Source: Zizania palustris (taxonomy: Eukaryota > Streptophyta > Magnoliopsida > Poales > Poaceae). Taken from it: a stretch of 64,000 nucleotides of DNA. Below the pieces are notes generated by a model that was given only the letters and a program-made list of their open reading frames with translations, made no database searches and was not told where the DNA came from. A program made the position numbers and the translations under genes. Where the stretch lies: the NCBI GenBank assembly GCA_019279435.1, contig JAAALK010000085.1:620001-684000 (forward strand), given 5' to 3'. This document shows positions 12,220 to 22,791 of the stretch, piece after piece (position 1 is the first letter of the stretch; every line of letters begins with the position of its first letter).

Positions 12220-13195
12220 GGTCACTTGTAGGACCGAAAGTAGCGACCAGAGGGGGGTGAATGGGCGCCTAAAAATTTCTTGTTAAACTATATTATAAAC
12301 CCAACACCCAAACGAAATTAAACAGATAAATAATATTTGCACAGCAAATTATGCGAACCAAAGTTGTCTAGCCTAGAATTGATCGGTATCTTAATATAAA
12401 TGATATTTAAGATAAACTAAATAGAATTACTGCAGTAAATAAAAATACTTAGATGAAATTCGAGATATTAATATTTCAGTCTAGAAATAAAGTACTAATT
12501 AAAAAAATAATGGATCATTAAAAATTAATTCAGGATTAAGCCGAAAATATTGCAGGTAAAAACTAGTACAAAAATATAACTGCGACTAATAATTTTTTTC
12601 TTTTTATATGAGTAGATTATACAGATAAAAAGGTAACACGAGATAACTAATAAAATTTAACAGATTAAAACAAAATGAAATTTCGAAATAGATTTTCAGC
12701 TAATTAATTAATGGATGATTATCTCTAAAAATTGATCTACTAAAAAATAGGAGATTGAACAACTTACCTGAGTCATCTCGAGCCATGCACTTGGTCACCG
12801 TGCGAGTGGGAGGCCCACCCATGAATGCGTCGCCGTCCGCTGCTGTGCAACAATCCAACTGGCTGGCGCATGCAAACGCCCGAAAAGAAATTCGCTTCAG
12901 CTGACGCCGGAGTTGACGTGCTCGCAGAGAGACAGAGGCCACCGCAGGGCTTTTGTTCGCCGCGGGACCCACACCCTGACTTCGCCGTGCTGCAAAGCGG
13001 CGGGAAGTAATTGCTGTCCGTGGAGCCCGCCGGTGGAGAGAGAAGCTCTGGCGTGTATGTGAGTCGCCGGCCGTGGATTCCTATGCCACGAAGTGGGGCC
13101 CATGCAAAGCAAATCCCTTGGCAAGCTTCTACCGCATTGATCACAGCGCGCGTGGATCAAAAACAACAAAAAAAACTTTCGTGCGCCAGGACATC

Positions 13196-14317
13196 TGATG
13201 GAGAATGATGGGTGGCCCGATCTTTCGGTGAGTTGATAAGATAAGATAAGTTCGATTGGATGGAGATGACGTTGACGACCCGACTACAACCGTACGAGAC
13301 GTTCGTGTTGCGCCTTAGCGATCGATACACCAACTCCAAGGGTTGTTGATCTTATCGGTGATCAACCTTGTTCCTGCAAGCAATCGAAGAACGAGCAAGA
13401 ACAAGATAAAGGAGCAACTAGAATTGCTGGATATGAAAGACGCACAAAGGGTAGTTGGGGTTCTGAAACGTGAAACCGGCGATCTAACCGATCACGGGTT
13501 TACACGGACAAGTAGCATTGGCTAAACTTTTATCTAATCAAAACCCCCTTACAACTGAAGTCTCTAGGGTTATTTATAGCCCTAGGGACGTTCCCAATGT
13601 TTGGAAAACTTATTACATATGGAAAGGACTAATTATTTCCAAAACAGAATTACTAGAAAAGAGAAACTTAGATCCTTAAGCCTTGGCCGTGATTCTTTCG
13701 GTGGAATAAATATATTATCTTCCATTTAGACATCCTCAGCTTTCCAAAAAGACCAAGATCATCTAAATCGGAGCTTCCATGTGAAAGATATGCATGTGTG
13801 AATCTCGTGCTCTCCTTGAAGTCCGAGTCTGAGTAACACGCATTGTTTTGGTTATTGCAATCTCCTCGGATCGAATCTGGAAGTGTAGCTGCATCCGTTG
13901 GAAAGAGGACGTCTTAATCTTTCCAAAAAGTCCACGATCATCCAAATCGGAGCTGCCATGTAAAAGTTGTGCACGTTTGAATTTGTTGCTGTCCATGCAG
14001 TCCGAATCCGTGTCGAAAATGTGTAGAAGTTAATCTCCACTTTCCCTTGGCACATAAATAACGTCCCAAAACTGTATATTATGTTTTCATGCCCTTGACT
14101 TGGTCCCCAATCAACTTCCATGATGTTCCATGCCCTTTTTGCGCTCTCAACGTGTTGCTTGATCCATGTGAGAATTTCTGTAATTGAAATTAAAAGTACC
14201 TCATGGTGTAGCATCCATGGTTCAAATAAATAAAATTTAAATCTAACGTAGAAAGCATGCACCTTAGTTTGTTTGCTCACAATCATGGTTATATCCAAGC
14301 TAGTGATGTCCTCATCA
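13196..14317 (-). repeat. 3' LTR of the young gag-only gypsy element
   Basis: 1122 bp and identical to 16856-17977. TATTTATA at 13571-13578 is TATAAATA on the - strand. It contains two diverged copies of a segment of roughly 70 bases, beginning CTTTCCAAAAAG, at about 13740 and 13919. The 3' part of the element's ORF (13852-14317) lies inside this LTR. Confidence 0.93.
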
Positions 14318-15843
14318 TTCTCTCCTTCTTGGCTACAAACCGTCCTCGGTTTGTTCTTGTATTGGCACTCATTGTAGCTCCTAGCAAAATAGATATCATT
14401 GTGCAATATCACTTGTCCTTTTGTTACATTGTGAGTAGAAGGAAACCAACTCACGTTGACATTTGGTTTCGCATGTGTCGGTGAAGAACCATCCTTGATG
14501 AAAGGAGACGAAAATGTGAGGTTGTTGAACAGCTTAACATGCTCTCCTTCTTGAAAGCAAACATGTGTTTTTAAATCAAAACAAGAGACTCTCGAGGCAG
14601 TAGGATTAATTAACATGACTTGCTCGAGGTAATTATTTTCAGGATTTACATGCAATTTCAAATCTGAACATATGTAAATTCTATGCAAAAAGTATATGTC
14701 TTGCTTATGGTATGTGCCAAATATATGAAAAATAACATTGGCAGGACATGGCAAATTAAACCTTGCAAATAATTTTTCTTTTAAATAAGTGAGCTCACAA
14801 AGATCCATAATTTCAATACATCCCCATGTATTTAAAGATGATAACAATTTAATTTCTTCATTCTCATTAGTAATGTGGAAAACATGTTTAACATCAGCGC
14901 TTGAGGAATTAACAATAGAAACAACACTTTCTTCCACTAGTTTTGGCAGGTATATAAGTGAAGCATTAACACACAACTCTTCTTTGTCATGAGGAATTTC
15001 AAGCAAATCATCTGTTAACAAAGAAATTTCAGAAAAAGATTCCACTAATGGTTGCTCTATAATAGCATGAATATCTGATGATTGTGTTTGATGAGGAGCA
15101 CACTCACCTTGATTAATTTCAGCACATATATTACCTTGCAAAACCTTCTCTGATGATGTAAGTGCATACTTGCTCTCTTTTTCCTGTTCAAAGTTAGTAG
15201 AACTAGAAGGCAAACTAATTGGCGTCTTCTCTAAATCAATAGCAATCTGAATTTCAGCTCGACATGCAAGTTCAAACAATTGAAAGAGAGAATTATATGT
15301 TTCATGAAGAAGCATTTCCCGAATTTCCTTGTTAAGCCCACGTAAAAACCTTTGTTCCATAGCTTCTTCACATTCATCTATAGCACAACGTAATAAACAA
15401 GCATGCATATCATGATAGTATGAGGCAACGCTTTTGCTATCTTGTTTTAGACATTGTAGTTTCTTTAACAGAATATCGGCATAATATGGAGGAACAAAAG
15501 CATCTCTCAAATATTTCTTTAAGTCTTTCCAAGATTGAGGTATTTTATCATGTCTACAAAGATGTTTCCAATGATATGCAGCATCTTTAACTAACACTTT
15601 AGAGGCAGCCATAACCTTTTCTCTTTCAGACATGTTATACTTTTTAAATTCATTATCTACAGCTAGCTCCCATTGAATATATGCCTGAGGATCATAATTT
15701 CCTTCAAAATAAGGTATTGTACATTTGAACCTAGCTAGAATTTCATCACATACCTCATATTTATTGTGTTGATCTCTCATGTGTCGATGAAGATGTCGAT
15801 ATTGAGCTTCACTATATCCTATCTCCTTGTGTATCCCTGCCAT
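13852..15843 (-). CDS. Gypsy-type gag with long C-terminal extension, ORF ends inside the LTR
   Basis: Open frame of 663 codons from ATG 15843 (MAGIHKEIGYSEAQ); an upstream in-frame ATG at 15870 would add nine residues. Residues about 40-200 form a retrotransposon gag domain (FEGNYDPQAYIQWELAVDNEF, then AYHWKHLC, DAFVPPYYADILLKKLQ and RFLRGLNKEIREML). The following 300 or so residues are hydrophilic and I do not recognise them; I see no CCHC knuckle, protease or RT motif. The last 155 codons or so are encoded by the 3' LTR (WMLHHEVLLISITEIL, NFYMAAPIWMIVDFLERL). The frame is undamaged, unlike every other retroelement ORF here. The gag domain suggests particle formation; the role of the rest is unknown. 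Confidence 0.8.
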   Translation of the reverse strand: MAGIHKEIGYSEAQYRHLHRHMRDQHNKYEVCDEILARFKCTIPYFEGNYDPQAYIQWELAVDNEFKKYNMSEREKVMAASKVLVKDAAYHWKHLCRHDKIPQSWKDLKKYLRDAFVPPYYADILLKKLQCLKQDSKSVASYYHDMHACLLRCAIDECEEAMEQRFLRGLNKEIREMLLHETYNSLFQLFELACRAEIQIAIDLEKTPISLPSSSTNFEQEKESKYALTSSEKVLQGNICAEINQGECAPHQTQSSDIHAIIEQPLVESFSEISLLTDDLLEIPHDKEELCVNASLIYLPKLVEESVVSIVNSSSADVKHVFHITNENEEIKLLSSLNTWGCIEIMDLCELTYLKEKLFARFNLPCPANVIFHIFGTYHKQDIYFLHRIYICSDLKLHVNPENNYLEQVMLINPTASRVSCFDLKTHVCFQEGEHVKLFNNLTFSSPFIKDGSSPTHAKPNVNVSWFPSTHNVTKGQVILHNDIYFARSYNECQYKNKPRTVCSQEGENDEDITSLDITMIVSKQTKVHAFYVRFKFYLFEPWMLHHEVLLISITEILTWIKQHVESAKRAWNIMEVDWGPSQGHENIIYSFGTLFMCQGKVEINFYTFSTRIRTAWTATNSNVHNFYMAAPIWMIVDFLERLRRPLSNGCSYTSRFDPRRLQ

Positions 15844-15870
15844 GATTAGTAGTAGACAAGAAACATACAA

Positions 15871-16841
15871 ATAATATGTACGCTCCTATTAACTACAAGA
15901 TTGTGAAGGCACAACGTCACACTCGCTCAATCCTGTATCAAGCTCTTACAAGTTCTTACCAATGCAAGCATGAAGGTGTTGTACACCGACTTAACCACAA
16001 ACACCACGGAGATTAGATGTATCGATGCTTTGGAAAACACTTGGTTGTACAAGTTATAGTCAAATCTGTGGAGCTCTAGGTAGGCTGAAATATGTAGCAA
16101 GGAAAACTAGAACCACATTAGCATAAGCAAATTGAGTAATTGTTCAACATCGGTATTGTGCTGATCCTAGGCTTGAACGTACTAGAGACGCGAGCCTAGA
16201 CACAAACGATACCACCAAACCGCAAAAGGTAGAACTAGCTTTCCTCCTCTTTTGTCACAAGTTTTCTTTCTTCACTTTTTTCTCTTTTCTCTTTTTTTTG
16301 GTGCAGCTTTTTTTTTCTTCTTTTTTTTTTGAGCACCTTTCTGCCTTTTTTTCCTTTTTTCTCTCTTTTTTTAAAGAATAGCAAATGATAAGGTGACTCT
16401 TAGTATAGAACTCCCGAACCTTGTACGTCCCAAAACAGAATGCAAACGACCGAATATGAAGATGACTCTAAAAGGGAAAACACAGATCTGGTTGTAAGCT
16501 TTCCAAAATATATCAAAACTCTCCAATCCGAGTAGGCAGGTGCGAGATATGATAGTTTTAGTAACACCTGCACAGCGTGCCCGAATTATTCTCGAATAAC
16601 AAACCGACTAAACAGACCAAGACACGGTGGTAAAAACGTGACAAGAACTCGAAACTCTAAACGAACTAAACGCTAAGACCAGCAACTTCACACGATGATG
16701 CAACCAAAAACTCAAAAAGCTGATACTAAGTAGAACTAGTAATAGGCTCAAAGAGGCTTGGATCTCGGGTAATTTTTTTGTGTGGCTTTTTTTTTGGACT
16801 GTAGGAAAAAAAATGAAATAAAAACTCACCGATCAACGAAA
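15871..16841 (-). other. Untranslated leader of the young gypsy element with purine-rich tract
   Basis: About 970 bases between primer site and gag with no credible ORF. A long pyrimidine run on the + strand (16240-16375) is purine-rich in the transcript. This is where packaging signals would be expected, but nothing specific can be identified. Confidence 0.6.
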
Positions 16842-16853
16842 GCTCTGATACCA
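16842..16853 (-). other. tRNA-iMet primer-binding site of the young gypsy element
   Basis: Reads TGGTATCAGAGC on the - strand, two bases from the 5' LTR. This is the standard initiator-Met primer site of many plant LTR retrotransposons. Confidence 0.9.
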
Positions 16854-16855
16854 CT

Positions 16856-17977
16856 TGATGGAGAATGATGGGTGGCCCGATCTTTCGGTGAGTTGATAAG
16901 ATAAGATAAGTTCGATTGGATGGAGATGACGTTGACGACCCGACTACAACCGTACGAGACGTTCGTGTTGCGCCTTAGCGATCGATACACCAACTCCAAG
17001 GGTTGTTGATCTTATCGGTGATCAACCTTGTTCCTGCAAGCAATCGAAGAACGAGCAAGAACAAGATAAAGGAGCAACTAGAATTGCTGGATATGAAAGA
17101 CGCACAAAGGGTAGTTGGGGTTCTGAAACGTGAAACCGGCGATCTAACCGATCACGGGTTTACACGGACAAGTAGCATTGGCTAAACTTTTATCTAATCA
17201 AAACCCCCTTACAACTGAAGTCTCTAGGGTTATTTATAGCCCTAGGGACGTTCCCAATGTTTGGAAAACTTATTACATATGGAAAGGACTAATTATTTCC
17301 AAAACAGAATTACTAGAAAAGAGAAACTTAGATCCTTAAGCCTTGGCCGTGATTCTTTCGGTGGAATAAATATATTATCTTCCATTTAGACATCCTCAGC
17401 TTTCCAAAAAGACCAAGATCATCTAAATCGGAGCTTCCATGTGAAAGATATGCATGTGTGAATCTCGTGCTCTCCTTGAAGTCCGAGTCTGAGTAACACG
17501 CATTGTTTTGGTTATTGCAATCTCCTCGGATCGAATCTGGAAGTGTAGCTGCATCCGTTGGAAAGAGGACGTCTTAATCTTTCCAAAAAGTCCACGATCA
17601 TCCAAATCGGAGCTGCCATGTAAAAGTTGTGCACGTTTGAATTTGTTGCTGTCCATGCAGTCCGAATCCGTGTCGAAAATGTGTAGAAGTTAATCTCCAC
17701 TTTCCCTTGGCACATAAATAACGTCCCAAAACTGTATATTATGTTTTCATGCCCTTGACTTGGTCCCCAATCAACTTCCATGATGTTCCATGCCCTTTTT
17801 GCGCTCTCAACGTGTTGCTTGATCCATGTGAGAATTTCTGTAATTGAAATTAAAAGTACCTCATGGTGTAGCATCCATGGTTCAAATAAATAAAATTTAA
17901 ATCTAACGTAGAAAGCATGCACCTTAGTTTGTTTGCTCACAATCATGGTTATATCCAAGCTAGTGATGTCCTCATCA
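16856..17977 (-). repeat. 5' LTR of the young gag-only gypsy element
   Basis: 1122 bp and identical to the 3' LTR at 13196-14317. The - strand TATA octamer is at 17231-17238. Confidence 0.93.
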
Positions 17978-18671
17978 ACATCGTATGATCCAGAAGGCCG
18001 TGGGGGAAGAAACTGCTGTTGCCGTTGAGAAATAGCAGTACTGGAGGAAATTTTTGTAGATGAAAAACTTTCGGTGGAAAACTAAAAATGGACTATAGAT
18101 TGATTTATTGAAAAACAATCATCTATCCCCGGGAGATAGGGGCCTATTTATAGGCGACTCCTAATACATGAAAAGACTAATTTACCCTCGGATAAAATAA
18201 ACTGACTCTAAAATAAATTCCGAAAAAATACTAAAATATTCTTAGAAAAATCACCTAACTCAAATAAAAATATTCTAAACTCAAAAACTAAATATTAATA
18301 CCCTAAAAACAAATTAATCATAAGTTGTCAGTTTTGCGTCGAAACTGACAAAGCGTCCACTGTCTTCGCACCGGGTACCCGGATTGGGCCGACCCAACCC
18401 CGCAGCTTCCTCAGCCCAGCAATCGCTCGCCGCCCGTGTACCTGAGTCAAACCCAGTCAACAGACCAGTGGATCATCTGCCGCTCCTAGCCATGTACCCG
18501 GATTGGGCTAGCCAGACTGCTCCTCTCCCTGCCGTCGCTCACTGCCCGTGTACCTGAGTCATATGCGCCTTAGACTCGGCAGGTCTTCATATCTCCCTTC
18601 CTTTGACTTCTGTTGACAATCACTCATCACATCTGGAGTATCAAAACCATATTCTTCAACATGGTTTCTCA

Positions 18672-19880
18672 CCCTAGTAGGCCGATCCGACCGCAAGTCT
18701 TCTGTCGGTCTGACTACAGTGTGCTAGCCATCTGGCAAATGCCAGTATGAACAGCCTAATATGGCAGGTCTGACCGACCTGTGATAGATTGATCCTAGGC
18801 TTGGGGGTAGGTTGAAATTGTTGTTTTAAACGCCAATTCAAGTGAGGATTTGGCGAGTACTTATGAAAATCACATGGATGATTGGAAAGTTTGGTAGCAA
18901 ACGTTTAAATTTGTGTTGCTTTATGATGAGTTGTATCGTCGAACAATTGATGGAGTGTTGTTAAAAAGTTTGAATGCCGATCAATCTAAAGTTGCTATGG
19001 GTGAAGTCCATGAAGGACTTTGCGGTACTCATCAATCGGCTTAGAAGATGAGTTGGATGCTCAAAAGAGCGGGTTTTTATTGGCCGACTATGACTAAGGA
19101 TTGTTTTAGATACTATAGAGGGTGTGAAGCATGTCAAAGGTTTGTTAATATTCGGCTTGCTCCTGCATCATTGCTCAATCCTATTATCAAACCATGACTG
19201 TTCCGAGGTTGGGGCTTGGACATTATTGGCCAAATTCATCCTCCCTCTTCAAAAGGGCATATGTTTGTTTTGATGGCTACGGATTATTTCACCAAGTGGA
19301 CCGAGGTCGTGCCTCTCGAGAATATGACTCTTAACAAGGTAATTGATTTCATCTTGATGCACATTATACATAGATTCGGTATTCCCCAAACTCTTACAAC
19401 CGATCAGGGTGCTTCATTTGTCTCTAAAGAGGTACGTGATTTTGTTGAATCTTATGGTGTAAAGTTGAAAAACTCATCGCCATACTATGCTCAAGCCAAT
19501 GGCTAGGCCGAGTCTATTAATAAGATTGTGATTAAGCTCATTAGGAATAAGATTGAGAAGTTTCCTAGGAGGTGGCATGAAGTTCTTTTTGAGGCATTGT
19601 GGGCATGCAGAATAGTGAAGCACGATGCTACCAAGGTAAGTCCATATGAGTTCGTGTATGGAAAAGAAGTCGTTTTACCCGTAGAGGTGAATATTAGCTA
19701 TTTGAGGTTACTTAAGCAAGATGGCTTATCAGTCGATGATTATGAAGTTCTATTGAAGGACAATTTAACAGAAGTGATCGATGTGAGATTGAGAGCTCTA
19801 GAGGAAATAGAAAGAGATAACCGAAGAGTAGCTAGAGCTTACAATAAGAAACTAAGAGAAAAATCGTTTCAGATTGGTGA
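18672..19880 (+). pseudogene. Integrase of Tat element A, broken, right part of the element lost
   Basis: Resumes element A after the copia insertion. A spacer with CGGTCTGACT and GGTCTGACCGACC motifs (18672-18800) precedes the integrase. The zinc-binding part GEVHEGLCGTHQSA...CEACQ is at 19000-19140. The catalytic core has GLDIIGQIHPPSSKG, TTDQGASF and the final acidic residue in AESINK. TGA replaces Trp before LFRGWG, and TAG replaces the Gln of QANGQ at 19504-19506. Homology with element B stops at KSFQIG, about 19880, where a copia sequence begins. The C-terminal domain, polypurine tract and 3' LTR are missing. Confidence 0.85.
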
Positions 19881-22298
19881 ACAAGGGGAGTTCACTGCCT
19901 CTGAATTTGCGGAGTACTGTGCAACGAAGGGGGTGCATCGCCAGCACAACGCACCTTACAGTCCGTAGCAGAACGGGGTAGTCGAGCGCTGAAATGGCAC
20001 GGTGGTGTCGACGGCGAGAAGCATGCTCAAGGCCAAGGGCCTGCTCGGCTGGTTCTGGGGAGAGGCGGTGAGCACTGCTGTGTATGTGCTGAATAGATGT
20101 CCGACGAAGAGTGTGGACGGGATGACGCCATTCGAGGCATGGCACGGAAGGAAGCCAGCGGTTCATCATTCAGGACCTTCGGCTGTATTGTCTAGGTCCG
20201 AAACACGACACCGCACCTGAAGAAGCTCAATGATCGTGGGCGCGGGATGATTTTTGTTTGCTATGAGCGCGGCTCCAAGGCTTACCGCGCCTACGACCCC
20301 ATCACAAAGCGCGTACATGTGACGCACGATGTGGTGTTTGACGAGCAAGCACAGTGGGACTGGGGCACCAGTGGCGAAGACAGTGAGCCAAGTGAAGGAG
20401 ATGAAGCATTCACAGTGGAGTACGAGTACCAAGCTGAGCAGTAGAATGAAGGCATTGAGGTGCCTGGAGGAGAAGAACCAGAACAACAAGTGTTGGCTCC
20501 TGGCTTGGGCGATGGTGAAGGACCAGGAGAACAATCGCTGGCCTCTGACATGGGAAATGGGGAGGCAGAACCTGGATCGCCGGACGCTATCAACGACGAC
20601 AACCTCGACGCTGACCATGATGAGGACGCTCCACTCCGTTTCCGGAGCATGAGTGACATCATCGGGCCGGCCACCCCGCGAGGCCTAGCGCCACGTGCAC
20701 TGGTGATGGAGGAGCTATTCATGATGAGCGCCGACGAGCCTGTTTCTTTTGCCGAGGCATTTGCCGAGGCAGAAGGGAGCCCCTGCTGGCACAAAGCTAT
20801 GGTGGATGAGATTGAGTCCATTGAGGAGAATGGGACATGGAACCTCACTGATCTCCCTCCTGGCCGCAAGGCGATAGGAGTAAAGTGGGTGTTCAACGTG
20901 AAACGAGACGAGCATGGAGCAGTGTCCAAGTATAAGGCACGTCTCGTGGTGAAGGGCTACGCACAGTGACATGGCATCGACTACGATGAGGTATTCGCGC
21001 CGGTCGCTAGGCTTGATTCAGTACGTCTCCTCATTGCCCTAGCAGCACATGAAGGGTGGGAGGTCCACCATATGGACGTCAAGTCGGCGTTTCTAAATGG
21101 TGATCTCCAAGAAGAGGTTTATGTGGAGCAGCCGACAGGTTTCATTGTCCCAGGAAAAGAGCACAAGGTGCTCAAGATGAAGAAAGCATTGTACGGGCTG
21201 CACCAAGCCCCATGTGCATGGAATGCGAAGTTGGATGATACTCTGTTGTCACTCAGCTTCAAGAGGAGCCCGACCGAGCATACAATCTATGTCCGACAGA
21301 ATGGAAGTGCACGCTTGGTGGTTGGGGTGTACGTGGATGACCTTGTGATAACCGGATCAAGTCCTGGTGACATAAAGGTGTTCAAGGAAGAGATGGCAGC
21401 TACATTTAAAATGAGTGATCTCGGTCTTCTTCATTACTACCTCGACATTGAAGTGAAGCAAAACTCAGATGGGGTCTCATTGAGTCAAGGGGCCTACGCC
21501 GGGAAAGTACTGGAGAAGAGTGGCATGGCGGAGTGTAACCCATGTCAAGTGCCCATGGAGGCACGCCTGAAACTGAGCAAGCACAGCCAAGAGCCACCAG
21601 TGGATGCAACGATGTACAGGAGCATCGTGGGAAGTCTAAGGTACTTGGTAAATACTCGTCCTGATCTGGCGTTTGCAGTTGAGTATGTTAGCCGGTTCTT
21701 AGAAGACCCAAGGGAGGATCACTTGGTGGCAGTAAAGCACATCCTGCGCTATGTGGCAGGAACTCAGTATTGGGGACTCTGGTTCGGTCGGAAGAAGGAA
21801 AAAAGGGTGCTGTTAACTGGTTTCAGCGATGCAGATTTTGCCGGAGATGTTGACACCAGGAAAAGCACCACAGGGGTTATGTTCTTTCTGTCCAGTAGTC
21901 CTATCACCTGGCAGTCCATGAAGCAGAAGGTAGTGGCCCAATCGAGCTGTGAATCGGAGTATATTGCAGCAGCTAATGCGACTTGCCAGGCGCTTTGGTT
22001 GGCTCAGGTACTTGCAGAAATGCAGGGAATGACACCTAGTGTGCCGCTGCTAAGAGTGGACAACAAATCAGCTATTGCGCTGATCAAAAATCCAGTATTT
22101 CACGGGCAAAGCAAACACATAGAAGTGAAGTACCACTTTGTCCGGGAGTCTGCTGAGAAAGGGCTAATTGAAGTGGATTTCATCAGAAGTGAAGAACAAC
22201 TGAGTGATATCCTGACAAAGCCGCTGGCAAGAGTGAAGTTTCATGAGCTACGAGCAAAGATTGGTGTAGTCCAGATTAGCAAGCACGGCAAGGATTAG
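19881..22298 (+). pseudogene. 5'-truncated Ty1/copia polyprotein (element C), integrase to RNase H
   Basis: Begins inside integrase (GGEFTASEFAEYCATKG, then APYSPQQNGVVER with TAG at the first Gln). It continues through the chromodomain-like HVTHDVVFDE segment and an acidic linker into RT (WHKAMVDEIESIEENGTW, GVKWVFNVKRDEHG). A TGA at 20967-20969 replaces an expected Arg before HGIDYDEVFAPVAR. After it the frame is open to 22298 and includes MDVKSAFLNGDLQEEVYVEQ, the catalytic VYVDDLVI, and RNase H residues in FSDADFAGD, CESEYIAA and VDNKSAIAL. The lineage looks like Ale/Retrofit. Gag and protease are missing. Confidence 0.88.
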
Positions 22299-22309
22299 GA
22301 GGAGAATAT

Positions 22310-22561
22310 TGATAGTAATCCTTACCTGCCTAATATGAGTACTTTCCTTTTGAGTTAATTTCCATTGTTAGCCGTTAAGTGATTAGCCTCTTTTCAAGGC
22401 ATTTTTCGCTGCATGTAATCTCCTATTAAGCTAAGCAATAAACGTATGAAACGCTGCCAATTTTGCAGCAACAAACTTGGACTGATTGTTTCGGTTGTTG
22501 CCTGCCGCTCTGTGTGAGTTGGTCGTGTGTTCCTGTTGCTGGTCCGGCAAGAAATCTAACA
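22310..22561 (+). repeat. 3' LTR of copia element C
   Basis: About 252 bp from TGATAGTAATCC to ATCTAACA, preceded by a purine tract GGAGGAGAATAT (22298-22309) directly after the polyprotein stop. Contains AATAAA-like signals near 22437. A short LTR fits Ale-type copia elements. The exact right end is inferred from the CTAACA terminus; no partner LTR survives. Confidence 0.6.
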
Positions 22562-22777
22562 CAGGCCCATGGAGCCCAGGGATGTCTAGATCCACTTAGT
22601 CCACCCTATAAATATCTCTTGTATGCAGTAGAGGGATTTGACTAGTCATTGTGATTCCTTACTTTTCTGTAAACTCTCCAAACTTTACCGACTGGCGCCC
22701 ATGGTTTTTTTCCCGCAAGGGTTTTCCACGTTAAATCTCATGCCTCTCGTGTTTGATCTGTGATTGATTTTATAACA
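22562..22777 (+). repeat. Partial 5' LTR of copia element D
   Basis: Ends in TATAACA three bases before a TGGTATCATAGC primer site. A TATAAATA box near 22607-22614 and pyrimidine-rich U5-like sequence support an LTR. Its left portion is missing where it abuts the LTR of element C. Confidence 0.55.
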
Positions 22778-22779
22778 AG

Positions 22780-22791
22780 TGGTATCATAGC
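22780..22791 (+). other. Primer-binding site of copia element D
   Basis: TGGTATCATAGC, a tRNA-iMet primer site with one change from the usual TGGTATCAGAGC. Confidence 0.8.

Larger units (their letters stand above)
13196..17977 (-). mobile_element. Very young gag-only Ty3/gypsy-like element
   Basis: A 4782-bp element with LTRs 13196-14317 and 16856-17977, each 1122 bp and identical by my line-by-line reading. LTR ends are TGATG...CATCA. The target duplication is ACATC at 13191-13195 and 17978-17982. A tRNA-iMet primer site (TGGTATCAGAGC on the - strand) is at 16842-16853 and a polypurine tract (AAGAAGGAGAGAA on the - strand) at 14318-14330. A single open ORF encodes a gypsy gag domain; no protease, RT or integrase is present. 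The intact ORF and identical LTRs indicate a recent insertion that must have used enzymes from another element. Confidence 0.93.
6486..18671 (-). mobile_element. SIRE/Maximus-like Ty1/copia element without pol, nested in element A
   Basis: The element is bounded by TG at 6486 and CA at 18671 and is flanked by the 5-bp duplication CCCTA at 6481-6485 and 18672-18676. The LTRs are 6486-8084 (3' LTR) and 12227-18671 (5' LTR, itself split by the gypsy element at 13196-17977). The interior, 8085-12226, encodes gag on the - strand but no protease, integrase, RT or RNase H. LTR starts with the GACCAGAGGGGGGTGAATGG signature also seen in the copia at 41315. No tRNA-Met primer site follows the 5' LTR. 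It looks like a non-autonomous relative of the 41315-52150 element. Confidence 0.9.
12227..18671 (-). repeat. 5' LTR of the pol-less copia element, split by a gypsy insertion
   Basis: LTR halves 12227-13195 and 17983-18671 are together collinear with 6486-8084. The TATA octamer on the - strand is at 18145-18152. The gag ATG follows after seven bases (12220-12226), leaving no room for the TGGTATCAGAGC primer site seen in the related element at 50122-50133. Confidence 0.9.
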
